Below are positions 1 through 8,800 of a stretch of 21,516 nucleotides of DNA, piece after piece. The notes under the pieces were generated by a model that saw nothing but the letters and a program-made list of their open reading frames with translations, was not told the DNA's origin and did not search any database. The position numbers were made by a program, and so were the translations under genes. Each line of letters opens with the position of its first letter. Positions within the stretch are counted from its first letter, which is position 1. Source of the DNA: JAYEPK01 sp048569615 (GTDB lineage: Archaea > Thermoplasmatota > Penumbrarchaeia > Penumbrarchaeales > Penumbrarchaeaceae); the NCBI GenBank assembly GCA_048569615.1, contig JBLIRK010000043.1, forward strand, positions 1-21,516, given 5' to 3'.

Positions 1-98
1 ACGATGCTTAGTATAAGCGATGCCGATACAAGGTTCGGTTTCGTCTGCTCTCTCACGTAGGGTCTTGTTCCCATCCTCCTGTCATGTTCCATGTCCAT
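1..98 (-). CDS. 5' end of a divergent gene (partial, runs off left edge)
   Basis: A minus-strand reading frame starts with ATG at 98 and stays open to the window edge, giving 32 codons: MDMEHDRRMGTRPYVREQ followed by TKPNLVSASLILSI. An AGGAGG ribosome binding site lies at 112-107 with 8 nt to the ATG, which is why this start is chosen. Later in-frame ATGs at 92 and 74 exist, but the one at 74 directly abuts its own AGGAGG and is less likely. The charged head followed by SASLILSI suggests that a first membrane helix begins at the edge, so the product may be an integral membrane protein; this is inference from very few residues. No family can be named. It is transcribed away from the pseudopilin-like operon that starts at 211. 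Confidence 0.6.
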   Translation of the reverse strand, partial: MDMEHDRRMGTRPYVREQTKPNLVSASLILSI

Positions 99-210
99 TC
101 CTCTCTCCTCCTGTACCTGCAGTTCTAATACGGAACAGAAGCTGTGTTATGATATTAAAATTATCACTGGCGGGAAAATGCTTATTACTTCTCAGCGATT
201 ATAGGGATCA
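99..210. promoter_or_regulatory. Divergent intergenic region with shared TATA-like element
   Basis: About 112 bp separate the minus-strand start at 98 from the plus-strand start at 211. The only clearly AT-rich block is GATATTAAAATTA at 151-163. It reads as a TATA-like element in both directions (ATTAAAAT on plus, TTTTAATAT on minus). An archaeal start site about 25 nt away would give leaders of roughly 25-35 nt on both sides, long enough to contain the AGGAGG of the minus gene at 107-112. The plus gene has only a weak AGGG at 203-206. The assignment rests on position and composition alone. Confidence 0.35.
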
Positions 211-660
211 ATGAGGATTGGGGACGTTGGTACCGTCTCCCCGTCAGGGGACCTGCTGGCATTTTCAATTGCCGTAGTCATGGTCGTATCGCTGTCCATC
301 CATCTCCTTGACAGAAACGGAGGGGAGCACCAATTTGCCGATATCGATCCCAAGGATATCGAGCTCGTGCTCGCATGGAGAGGCCTTGACCCGGACGAAA
401 ACGGAGCGATAGAGGTCAGCGACGGAGAGATCGGATTAGACCCGAACAAGGGTCCCTTTCCCCTCCCCGGAAAGATAGGGCTCGCGGTAAGAGGCAGAGA
501 AGGGGGTGCCGAGTCCTACTTCATCGATGGAGATGCAACTTCTCCGGGAAGCGTCTTGAAGATCGGCTCTCCAATAAGGAGCGTCGCAATACTTGTCGAG
601 GAAAAGGGCAGAATATCACCTGGAACACTCTCCATATTCATCTGGGAGGGAGCCGAATGA
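211..660 (+). CDS. Small pseudopilin-like membrane protein (149 aa)
   Basis: First gene of a three-gene overlapping operon. One hydrophobic segment lies near the N-terminus (about residues 14-33, LLAFSIAVVMVVSLSIHLL) and is followed by a soluble, beta-rich-looking domain. This is the architecture of archaeal type IV pilin-like and Tad-associated proteins. Residues 60-71 (DPDENGAIEVSD) fit the EF-hand calcium loop pattern D-x-D-x-N-G-x-I-x-x-x-D, possibly by chance. The ATG at 211 is the first start after an in-frame TAG at 202-204, and its ribosome binding site is weak. Its stop overlaps the start of the next gene (ATGA at 657-660), so the two are probably translationally coupled. I do not recognise an exact family. 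Comparison with haloarchaeal DUF7283-DUF7289 cluster members is by architecture and context only. Confidence 0.75.
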   Translation: MRIGDVGTVSPSGDLLAFSIAVVMVVSLSIHLLDRNGGEHQFADIDPKDIELVLAWRGLDPDENGAIEVSDGEIGLDPNKGPFPLPGKIGLAVRGREGGAESYFIDGDATSPGSVLKIGSPIRSVAILVEEKGRISPGTLSIFIWEGAE

Positions 661-1169
661 GGAGTTTCTCCGGAGATGAAAGGGGTATTGAAACCCCTTT
701 TTCAATGTTCCTCCTCATGACCTCCCTCCTTCTCATGATCTCCATAGGGGACATACTGGTAGGTGAGAAAAATACGGAGGAGGGATTGCTTGAGCTCAGG
801 ATGGTCCAGGTTGATTCAATGGGTAGGGTGCTGAGCACATTCGAACCTGCCGGTGGGAACGGGACCCTATTATCGCTCCTGTTCACACTGGATGAGAACT
901 TCGTGGTACTTCTGGAGAACGGGAACTGCAGCATCGTTGCAGGGGAAGATCTGCCTTTCCAACAAGACCTCATTGGATTCTCTCGCTGCGTTCCCGATGG
1001 GCTTCGGGCCTTCATCATGATAGAATCGTATCCTCCCATCGGGATCCGGATATCCGGCGAGTTCGCCGGATGGGAAAGAACCCTAGGAGAAAGGAGCATC
1101 AGAATAGTGCTCCCCATCGGGAGAGGCTCGCTGGAACTGGAGGTTGAGGATGAAGAGAACAATCCTTAG
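657..1169 (+). CDS. Pseudopilin-like membrane protein (170 aa)
   Basis: Second gene of the operon. The N-terminus reads DERGIETPFSMFLLMTSLLLM (about residues 7-27): a short charged leader, then G-[IL]-E and a hydrophobic helix. This is close to the class III prepilin peptidase pattern of archaeal pilins, with possible cleavage after Gly. The rest (about residues 36-170) is a soluble domain with repeated short beta-like strands and no motif I can name. The ATG at 657 has GGGAGGG at 644-650 with 6 nt spacing and overlaps the previous stop by 4 nt. The 3' end overlaps the next gene by 20 nt. The arrangement of small pseudopilins followed by a very large one mirrors haloarchaeal Tad-associated clusters, but the secretion ATPase that would confirm this is not inside the window. 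Confidence 0.75.
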   Translation: MRSFSGDERGIETPFSMFLLMTSLLLMISIGDILVGEKNTEEGLLELRMVQVDSMGRVLSTFEPAGGNGTLLSLLFTLDENFVVLLENGNCSIVAGEDLPFQQDLIGFSRCVPDGLRAFIMIESYPPIGIRISGEFAGWERTLGERSIRIVLPIGRGSLELEVEDEENNP

Positions 1170-4100
1170 CAAAGATGACAGCGGAAGGGAAGCCTTCGCA
1201 TACCTTGCCGTCCTCCTCCTTGTACTTTCGACTGGATTCGTGACCTACGAACTCTACCTGCGGAGAACGGAAGAGCTTGAAGCAAGGGACATTGCTGTAA
1301 TGGCGGGCCTCCTCGCTGACCTCGACCAGGTCGAGGCGGATATCCGCTTCATTCTGGCCGGATGCGGCCGGGAGGAGCTTCTCAAGTGCGAGGTCGAGAT
1401 GGAGAAGGGGCTCATCTCAGGCACCCTGGACGGGGCCTTGGAAGGAAGGCTGCGGGGTATGGCGAGGGAGAGAATAGAGAAATATCTGGCAGTTCACACC
1501 AGATCTGCCCCTAGACACTGGATCGGTATCGGTAATATCTCTATCGACTGCACCCCCCTAATACTTGGTCTTGAGGGTGCCGCGCCCAGCCCCGCTGCGG
1601 AAAAGGAAAAAACAATAGGTCTTGACCGGACCGTCCGCAAGACCCATTCGATAGGCGTAAACGTCTCCTACAACATCGGTGTTTCGATCTCTGAACGGGG
1701 GGAGAGGAACATGATCAATAAATCATTTGAATTCTCCCAGATCCTACACTCCCTGAAACCACTTATCATAGGAAGGATGGACAGGCTCGAGATGGGATTG
1801 GAAGGCACTGAATTGCCCGGTATCTTCAGTTACATGGTTGGCACCCTCGCCCAGATGAAATGCTCCATGGGATACGGAAGGTTCGGAGCGGGATCGACAG
1901 GGCCAGTGATCACCAATGAGGAGCTGCTTGCATGCGCCGACCTCGCACTTGCATTAATGGCGGGCTCCCATCTGGGAGCGATCGATGAAGATTTCAATGC
2001 CAATATATCGAGGTCCCTGTCCGAAGCTCCCGGATCGGGGGGAGCCACTGTTGGGGTGTCGGAAGTCTTCGAGTTTGCAGATGAGAAATTGGACCCTTCC
2101 ATGGCATTGATAGCGGGGGAAGGACTGTTCAGCGGGGGAAATCCGCCATCCCTGGAGATGATGGCAAGACCCCTGCTCATGTCCATTGTTGACGGGGTCC
2201 TGGTCAGGATGATAAGCTATCTGGGGCTCGATGACGAGCTCTATGCACTGGTGGGCGGATTGACCGAGCTCTACGAACTGGGTGTCGATGCGGTGAACGC
2301 GCTCTCCCGGACATTCCTGGGCAGGGACATCATAAATAGCAACGACAGGTCCGCCAGGGAGATCCTTCTGGAATCCCTATACGGGACCGGATTGTACGGA
2401 GAGGAAGAAGCACCCACCATAATGAACCGCAGGATGCCTTGGATATCCTGGGAAGGAGATACGATCGACGGATACCCGGAGATCACCATACCGAACATGA
2501 CCAGGACCTTCGAGCTATATCTCTGGGACGGTGATCCTTCCAATGAATTCTACCTCTCCCCTGACGGAAGGAAGCATTCCAGGGAGGAATACTTCGACAG
2601 GAGCGAGGAGCTGCTGGGGTGGAATTCCACTATCCACCGGCTATCGGTGGAGTTCAGTTTCGAAAAGATCGAGCCTCCCTTCTTTCAATCGAGCTTGGAT
2701 GATCCGGGCGTATTTTCCGGACTGGCCTCTTATCTTGGGACGTACTCGGATGACCGGGTTTCCGCAGAGGAGCTTATGATGGAAAAGGGAAGGATAGCGA
2801 TCAGGAAGGCCGTCGACAGTTCCATTTCTCTGCTCTTGGAACCCGGGAACTCCTTCTGGCAGAGCAGCTGGAAAGGGTGGACCAGGGATTCCATGCCGGA
2901 TCTGGAGGGGGGAAGGATCCCTCTATCCCAGATGACAGAACTTCAAACCGATCCCTTCGGCGAGCTGGTTGAGTTCCTATCCGAGAACATACTACGAGAG
3001 CTGGATATGGAAGGATTCTTGGACTACCTCTCGGACATGGAGAGCTCTCTGGAGCTCGGTGTTGCCGGATTCCTTTCTGCGAATTTCGACCTCTACGCCA
3101 ACAGGTCGGGGCAGATGGAAGCCTCCATGGACCACATGGAGAAGCTCCTGATCGGCAACATCTCCTTTAACCTCATCAACCACTCCATTACCCAGGAAGG
3201 TATTATCATCAAGGATTACTGCTTTCCGACGGAGAACCCCCAGACCCTCGAGATACTTGCAGAACATCCGGAACTCATGGGAATCGTCGGTCTGGGCATA
3301 GATTCCCATATTGAGACCGATCCCGGGCTGCTGAAGTACTTTACGGATGGATTGGACTCGGCCTATCGGGAAGCATACGAGCGGGAGCTTGGGGACGGGA
3401 GCGGAGGAAGGGAAGCAGGATTCATTTATAAAGCCCTGACCGGCAGTGTAACCAGGGGACCTTCCCTTCCCGGAGGACTCCTCTCGATCGACCTGGACAT
3501 TGGGGGATTGACCGATTCGATCAAGGACCTGATCGGGGATGCACTCGGGAGAATAGAGAAGGAGTTCTACAGGGGCTGCAACATATCGGGCGGCAGGGTC
3601 CTATGGACCGTCCCCGACACATCCAATTCCATTGCTGCGGGTCCTGAAGGAGTGGAAAGGATGGACCTGTTCCTCGGCATCTCGAGGTCCGCCGTTTCAA
3701 ATGCCAAGTTGGTACCGATAGAAGGGGTGTATCATACGGATCCGTTTCACAACGGCTCCCCATACAGCTCGAAGTTCAGGATTGAGCTCAACGCTTTATA
3801 CAAAGTGGACTACGGAGCCGGACTGAACTCATCGTTGTTGTTTTTCAACCATACGAGGTCCATGGAAGCGGTTCTTTCGGTCGATATCCTGCTCGGCTCC
3901 CAGTGGCCGCTCTCGGGTATCGAATACGAGAACAAGGGGAGCATAGTGGACCTCATCAAGGATGCAGCCCTGGAAGCCGGGGGCATACTGATGGAGAAGG
4001 TCCAGACCCTAGGTGAGCGGGTCCTAGGTGATACAATGACTTCTCTCAGGGAGGTTCCTCCCCTTATCTCCGACCTGGTCAGTGGGAAGGAGCTCGACCT

Positions 4101-5754
4101 TGCCGAGGTGAGCAGGGTCATATCGAATGTTACAATGGATGCGGCCGCGACCGTCAGGACCAGCGTCCAGGATATCTTCAGGGAAATAGTCGACCTAGGC
4201 CTTTCGGGATTTCTGGACATGATATGCTCACTTCTGGATGTGAAGGAGATAGATGCCTCCATCGATCTGGGCGGGATATCTCTCGATATCCATACCGAAA
4301 GGGAGGCCCTGACAGGGGGTGAAGGGATCTTGCTTAGGGCTGTGATCAACATACCTTCCATCGGTATGCACGGCTATCTCTCATTCTCACGTGACAGGAA
4401 CTCCACGACGGATTTCAACGGCACCTTGACCTTCAACATCGGTCCTCTTGGAATGACGGTCGAGCTTGATCCCTTCATGACGGGATCCTCCCATATGATA
4501 TCCATCGGGGGAAAATACGACCTTCCGGGATCCGAACCCATTCGGTTCTCTCTCCAGGCTCCTGCCCTGGACGAGTACCGGTCCTGCGAGATCTCGCTTG
4601 GAGAGACTCTTGGGGTGGAGCCCTTCATTCCCATACCGATCCTTGGCATCAACGCCGTGATAGATGCCGGATTCAGGATGAAATATGTCCTGCCTTCCGA
4701 GGTATCTCCCAGGATAAACGAGATAGAGGTCCGGGGAGGGAGGCTCGTAAGACTTGAGATATTCAATCCAAGGCAGGTGCCGCTCCACGCATCCAGGATC
4801 GATGTGGAAACGAGGGAGGGAGTTATCATCAACTCATGGAGGCTGGAAGCGGAACCGGGGGAGATATCGCTGATAGAGCTATCGGATGAGATGATGATCT
4901 ATTTCGATGATGATCCAGGGTTCCAGGGATCGATCATCGTGCTCCTCAGGGGGCCGTCGGGCCTGATCTGGGACGATGTTTGCATTGGTGAGGTGGAGAA
5001 CGGGTGGTACAGCCGGGATGCAGACGGCTACGGAGTCTGGAGGTGGGGAGGCGGGACCCCGGGGGAGCGAAACTCCGGGTCGCACCCCGGTGATATCAGG
5101 ACGCTTCTAATTTCCATAGCAATATCGTCGATCAAGGAAGCCTGGTCCATCACATATGGTGAATACGGCCTGAGCTTCGACATGGTCGTCCCTTTCCTGC
5201 AGAGAGCCTTGGAGCTCTTCATGGAAAGATTCCTCTCGGTCGTCAGAGAACTCGTAATCGAGGTCATGATGTTCCTCGATGTGCTGATAACCGATTCTTC
5301 GGGGACCGCCGGAAGCGGACTGGAGCTCTTCTTCTCAGCCGATGGGGAGGCAGTTGCCGATTTCTTTGATTGGTTATATGGAAACCTCAAGGTCCTGGTC
5401 ATGAAGTTGACCGATCCCACCGGTGCGGGGAATTTTCAGGGCTTCCCCATGGATATTTTGTACAGGTGCAGGATAGGATTGATGGTCTTCAGCGAAGTGG
5501 AGCTTCCCATCTCTTTGGGGAGCTTCTCTCCTCCCGGAGTCGAGCTCCCGGATTCCGTTCGGATCGCGGTGAGCGGAAGCTTCACGCTCTCCTTTCCGAT
5601 GATGCTCCTGGGCATGAAGACCGGGGGGTTCTCGCTCTCCCTGGGAGTATATATTATGGACGCTCCGAATGAGATGGTATCCCTTTTCTATGATGTTATA
5701 TCTGCGGGTCTCGCCTCCGATCTGTGGATGTTGAGAATAGATATCTGGCAATGA
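1150..5754 (+). CDS. Giant pseudopilin-like surface protein, DUF7286-like, with lamin-tail-like domain (1534 aa)
   Basis: Third gene of the operon. A short charged leader (KRTILSKDDSGRE) precedes one hydrophobic helix (AFAYLAVLLLVLSTGFV, about residues 13-29) and then a charged helix (RRTEELEARDIAV). This N-terminus and the great length resemble haloarchaeal DUF7286 proteins encoded beside Tad-like ATPases; that is recalled similarity, not a search result. The remainder is a long extracellular region without a second convincing membrane helix. Residues about 1195-1310 look like a lamin-tail domain: EIFNPRQVPLHA, then YSRDADGYGVWRWGGGTPGE and RNS, matching the family's R-x-x-x-G-x-x-W and TPG-x-x-N ending. 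I start at ATG 1150 because GGAGG at 1139-1143 sits 6 nt upstream. The in-frame TTG at 1144 directly abuts that GGAGG and is unlikely. GC content is locally very high around the lamin-tail end (43 G/C in 5041-5100). Confidence 0.8.
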   Translation: MKRTILSKDDSGREAFAYLAVLLLVLSTGFVTYELYLRRTEELEARDIAVMAGLLADLDQVEADIRFILAGCGREELLKCEVEMEKGLISGTLDGALEGRLRGMARERIEKYLAVHTRSAPRHWIGIGNISIDCTPLILGLEGAAPSPAAEKEKTIGLDRTVRKTHSIGVNVSYNIGVSISERGERNMINKSFEFSQILHSLKPLIIGRMDRLEMGLEGTELPGIFSYMVGTLAQMKCSMGYGRFGAGSTGPVITNEELLACADLALALMAGSHLGAIDEDFNANISRSLSEAPGSGGATVGVSEVFEFADEKLDPSMALIAGEGLFSGGNPPSLEMMARPLLMSIVDGVLVRMISYLGLDDELYALVGGLTELYELGVDAVNALSRTFLGRDIINSNDRSAREILLESLYGTGLYGEEEAPTIMNRRMPWISWEGDTIDGYPEITIPNMTRTFELYLWDGDPSNEFYLSPDGRKHSREEYFDRSEELLGWNSTIHRLSVEFSFEKIEPPFFQSSLDDPGVFSGLASYLGTYSDDRVSAEELMMEKGRIAIRKAVDSSISLLLEPGNSFWQSSWKGWTRDSMPDLEGGRIPLSQMTELQTDPFGELVEFLSENILRELDMEGFLDYLSDMESSLELGVAGFLSANFDLYANRSGQMEASMDHMEKLLIGNISFNLINHSITQEGIIIKDYCFPTENPQTLEILAEHPELMGIVGLGIDSHIETDPGLLKYFTDGLDSAYREAYERELGDGSGGREAGFIYKALTGSVTRGPSLPGGLLSIDLDIGGLTDSIKDLIGDALGRIEKEFYRGCNISGGRVLWTVPDTSNSIAAGPEGVERMDLFLGISRSAVSNAKLVPIEGVYHTDPFHNGSPYSSKFRIELNALYKVDYGAGLNSSLLFFNHTRSMEAVLSVDILLGSQWPLSGIEYENKGSIVDLIKDAALEAGGILMEKVQTLGERVLGDTMTSLREVPPLISDLVSGKELDLAEVSRVISNVTMDAAATVRTSVQDIFREIVDLGLSGFLDMICSLLDVKEIDASIDLGGISLDIHTEREALTGGEGILLRAVINIPSIGMHGYLSFSRDRNSTTDFNGTLTFNIGPLGMTVELDPFMTGSSHMISIGGKYDLPGSEPIRFSLQAPALDEYRSCEISLGETLGVEPFIPIPILGINAVIDAGFRMKYVLPSEVSPRINEIEVRGGRLVRLEIFNPRQVPLHASRIDVETREGVIINSWRLEAEPGEISLIELSDEMMIYFDDDPGFQGSIIVLLRGPSGLIWDDVCIGEVENGWYSRDADGYGVWRWGGGTPGERNSGSHPGDIRTLLISIAISSIKEAWSITYGEYGLSFDMVVPFLQRALELFMERFLSVVRELVIEVMMFLDVLITDSSGTAGSGLELFFSADGEAVADFFDWLYGNLKVLVMKLTDPTGAGNFQGFPMDILYRCRIGLMVFSEVELPISLGSFSPPGVELPDSVRIAVSGSFTLSFPMMLLGMKTGGFSLSLGVYIMDAPNEMVSLFYDVISAGLASDLWMLRIDIWQ

Positions 5755-5796
5755 TGACCGAAATCAATGGCAAAGCGGACCCTCTTTAGAGAAATG

Positions 5797-5845
5797 CAAA
5801 AAGATTTTAAGAAATAACAACTATGATTTCCATTGTGGTAGCAGT
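5797..5845 (+). promoter_or_regulatory. Candidate promoter of the receptor kinase gene
   Basis: The 91-bp gap after the pseudopilin operon contains an AT-rich block, AAAAAGATTTTAAGAAATAA (5798-5817), with TTTTAA at 5805-5810 as a TATA-like core and purine-rich sequence before it. Transcription starting about 25 nt downstream would leave a short leader of around 10 nt. The ATG at 5846 has only a weak GGTAG at 5837-5841. The kinase gene therefore probably has its own promoter rather than depending on readthrough. No T-rich terminator is evident after 5754. Confidence 0.35.
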
Positions 5846-8800
5846 ATGAAAAATCATCGAGCAGTCTATCCCATCACTATTCTCATGGTGCTTTCCGGTT
5901 TCATTTTCTTTCCCATCGATGATGTACCAATAATCATCGAAACGGATGGCTCTCCTACCCGGGAAACCTTCGCAGGAGGTGATGGATCTTTTGGCAATCC
6001 TTACCAGATTAGCAATGTGGATCAGCTTCAAAGTGTAAATGAATACCTTGATTCTAATTTCACTTTAATTAACGATATTGATGCTTCGATAACTTCCTCG
6101 TGGAATTCCGGTCAGGGTTTTACCCCTATCGGTTCATTTCTTAATATGTTTAAAGGAAATTTTTTTGGAAATGGATATTTCATAACAGGACTTTATATTG
6201 ATAGAAGTACGAGTCATGTCGGATTGTTCGGCGATGTAGGCTCTGGATGTAGAATTAGTAATGTTACCATCGATGAAGGATCCATATCGGGTGTAGGATA
6301 CGTGGGAGGAATAGCAGGGTTTGTAATTGATAGTACGATTGAGGGATGCAATTTCTATGGGAACATTATCAGTTATAAACAAGACTATCCTGGTGTTGCA
6401 GGAGGAATAGCTGGTTTTAGCATGAATAATATTATCGATAATTGCCGAACCGAATCCAGAATTTATGGTAATTATTCTATTGGTGGGATATGCGGTGGAG
6501 ATTCAAAGAGCTTGATACGCGATTGTATTTCTTATTCAATGGTCAACGGATTATGGTTCGTAGGAGGAATTGTAGGCGTTGACGTTGGTGGTGTCTTCGA
6601 AAACTGCAGTTCTGAGGGGGATGTCGTTGGTTTCTCGGCCACCGGAGGTCTATTAGGTATGGGATCTTCTGCTTCGATCAGAAATTGCACTTCAAATGGA
6701 GGAGTTGATGGTACGATATTCGAAGGGGGAGAATGGACGGGTGGTCTTATCGGCATGTCTGATGAAGGGAACTTGATCATGAACTGTTCATCTTCAGGGA
6801 GTGTAAATGGATGGAATAAAACTGGTGGATTAATCGGATCAGCAACACTTACAACAATGTTCGAATGCAGATCAAATGGAGATGTAGTTGGAGTTGACAA
6901 CGTAGGTGGTTTGATTGGAGAGGTGATTTCGGGAACATATGTTGATTGCAGGATGGAAAACCATGTCAATGGAATCTCCCAAGTGGGAGGTGTGTTTGGC
7001 TCGTTAAACGGTGGAATTGTGTCAAATTGTCACTTCAAAGGGAACGTCTCTGGAAATGGTGATGTTGGTGGTTTGGTGGGCTATGGTGCAAATTTCCAAT
7101 CGATCAATCATTGCTCTTCCTATGGAAATGTCACTGGAGGGGAGAGAACTGGTGGATTAATTGGGTATAATAACGATTACGGGGGAAATGGAACAATTAC
7201 AAACTGCTCATCATTAGGATATATAACCGGCTTTAGCAGATATACAGGGGGACTTGTAGGAGAGAATAATGGAATTATCTCCTCCTGTTATTCAGCGGGA
7301 GTGGTAAATGGAATAAGTTATCCCGGTGGATTTGTCGGATATAATTGGGGAACTATCAGGGACTGCTATTCAATGGGAGCTGTCACCGGATCGATATCTG
7401 TAGGTGGCTTTGTCGGCATCAGCGATGGAGACTTGGTCCACTGTTATTCCACGGGCCCAGTATACGGAATAGAAACAAGCGGGGGTTTCATTGCCGTTTC
7501 TTTTTGTTCCATTTACGATTGTTTCTGGGACTTGGAAACATCCGAGATCGATGGCAGTGACGGCGGAGAGGGGAAGACCACATCTCAAATGATGTCCGAA
7601 TCAACTTTTCTTGAAGCTGGTTGGGATTTTGATACCATCTGGAGCATTGCAGATGGACTTTCGTATCCCTATCTTCAAGGGATCGATTACGGGCTTCCAT
7701 TGATAACGACAGAAGATATTGGAGTGGCTCAGGAAGACACATACTATTCAGCTGTCTTTGACGTCATTTCCGTTCTTCCCGGTTGCGAGGCATTATATTG
7801 GGACATTGCTACCAATGCGGGAGATTGGCTCACACTTTCGGAGAACGGCACTCTTGAGGGCTTCCCAGGCAACGACGATGTAGGGACCTACTGGGTGGAG
7901 ATAATACTGAACGACCCAAGGTGGATCCCCGTTAGCAAGATGTTCGAACTGACAGTGATGGAGGTGAACGATCCACCACAAATCTATGAGGAAGAGGATC
8001 AATTCGTGAACGAAGATGAGCTATATGAGCACAATTTCTATGCCGAAGACATTGATTCCAATTATGAGGATTTCATATGGGAGCTGTCCACTGACGCAGA
8101 ATGGCTGGTCCTTGAAGGTGACTACCTTCACGGGACTCCGCGGAACGAGGATGTTGGAACATTTGGAGTTAACGTTACTGTCCACGATGGAGAAGGAGGA
8201 CAGGACAGTGTCTACTACGAATTGACAGTTTACAATACGAACGACGATCCGATGATAATTTCAGAAAATGTGCTGACCGCAACTGAGGACGAACTCTTCT
8301 GGGTACAATACGAGGCAGATGATATCGATCCTACCAACGACACGATGGAATGGGAGCTATCCACCGGTGCAGAATGGTTGAGCATGAACTCCACAACGGG
8401 AGTTCTTTCCGGAACGCCTTCGAACGATCACGTCGGAAAACATTACGTGGATATTTCGGTCCATGACGGTAACGGTGGCTACAATTCCACATCGTTCGAA
8501 CTGATGGTTCACAATACGAATGATCCACCGTTCTGGGATGATTTGCCCGGAGACGTGAACGAAACAGAGGGAGAGGATATCTACCTCTGGATATCCGCTG
8601 ATGATATAGATTTCAATGATACCATCGTATACGGAATATCCTCATCCCCAGAATCATCCATTCGCATCGATCCGGAGAACGGATACATCCAGTGGGAGAA
8701 CTGCACGGCAGGAACCTACTCGATAAATGTCTCCGCAACGGATGGTACTGAAACCATCTGGTATACATTCAATATCTACATTAACGCCCTACCTATACCG

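Noticed and set aside
20..214. Plus-strand open frame of 64 codons before the pseudopilin operon
   Set aside because: It is Ser/Cys/Pro-rich without any ribosome binding site, and it lies antisense to a minus-strand start that has a strong AGGAGG. It is best explained as a shadow.
1144..1149. TTG at 1144 as the start of the giant protein
   Set aside because: It directly abuts the GGAGG at 1139-1143, whereas the ATG at 1150 has proper 6-nt spacing.
638..1162. Minus-strand open frame of 174 codons opposite the second pseudopilin-like gene
   Set aside because: Low-complexity Ser content and exact overlap with a plus-strand gene that has a good ribosome binding site and a membrane helix.
5780..5795. 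Small inverted repeat CTCTTTAGAG after the pseudopilin operon as a terminator
   Set aside because: The stem is only four base pairs with a two-base loop and no following T-run, so it is not supportable.
6215..7525. Regularly spaced repeats considered as a CRISPR array or satellite
   Set aside because: The periodicity is in the protein (GLUG units) and is not conserved at DNA level. The frame is continuous through all units.
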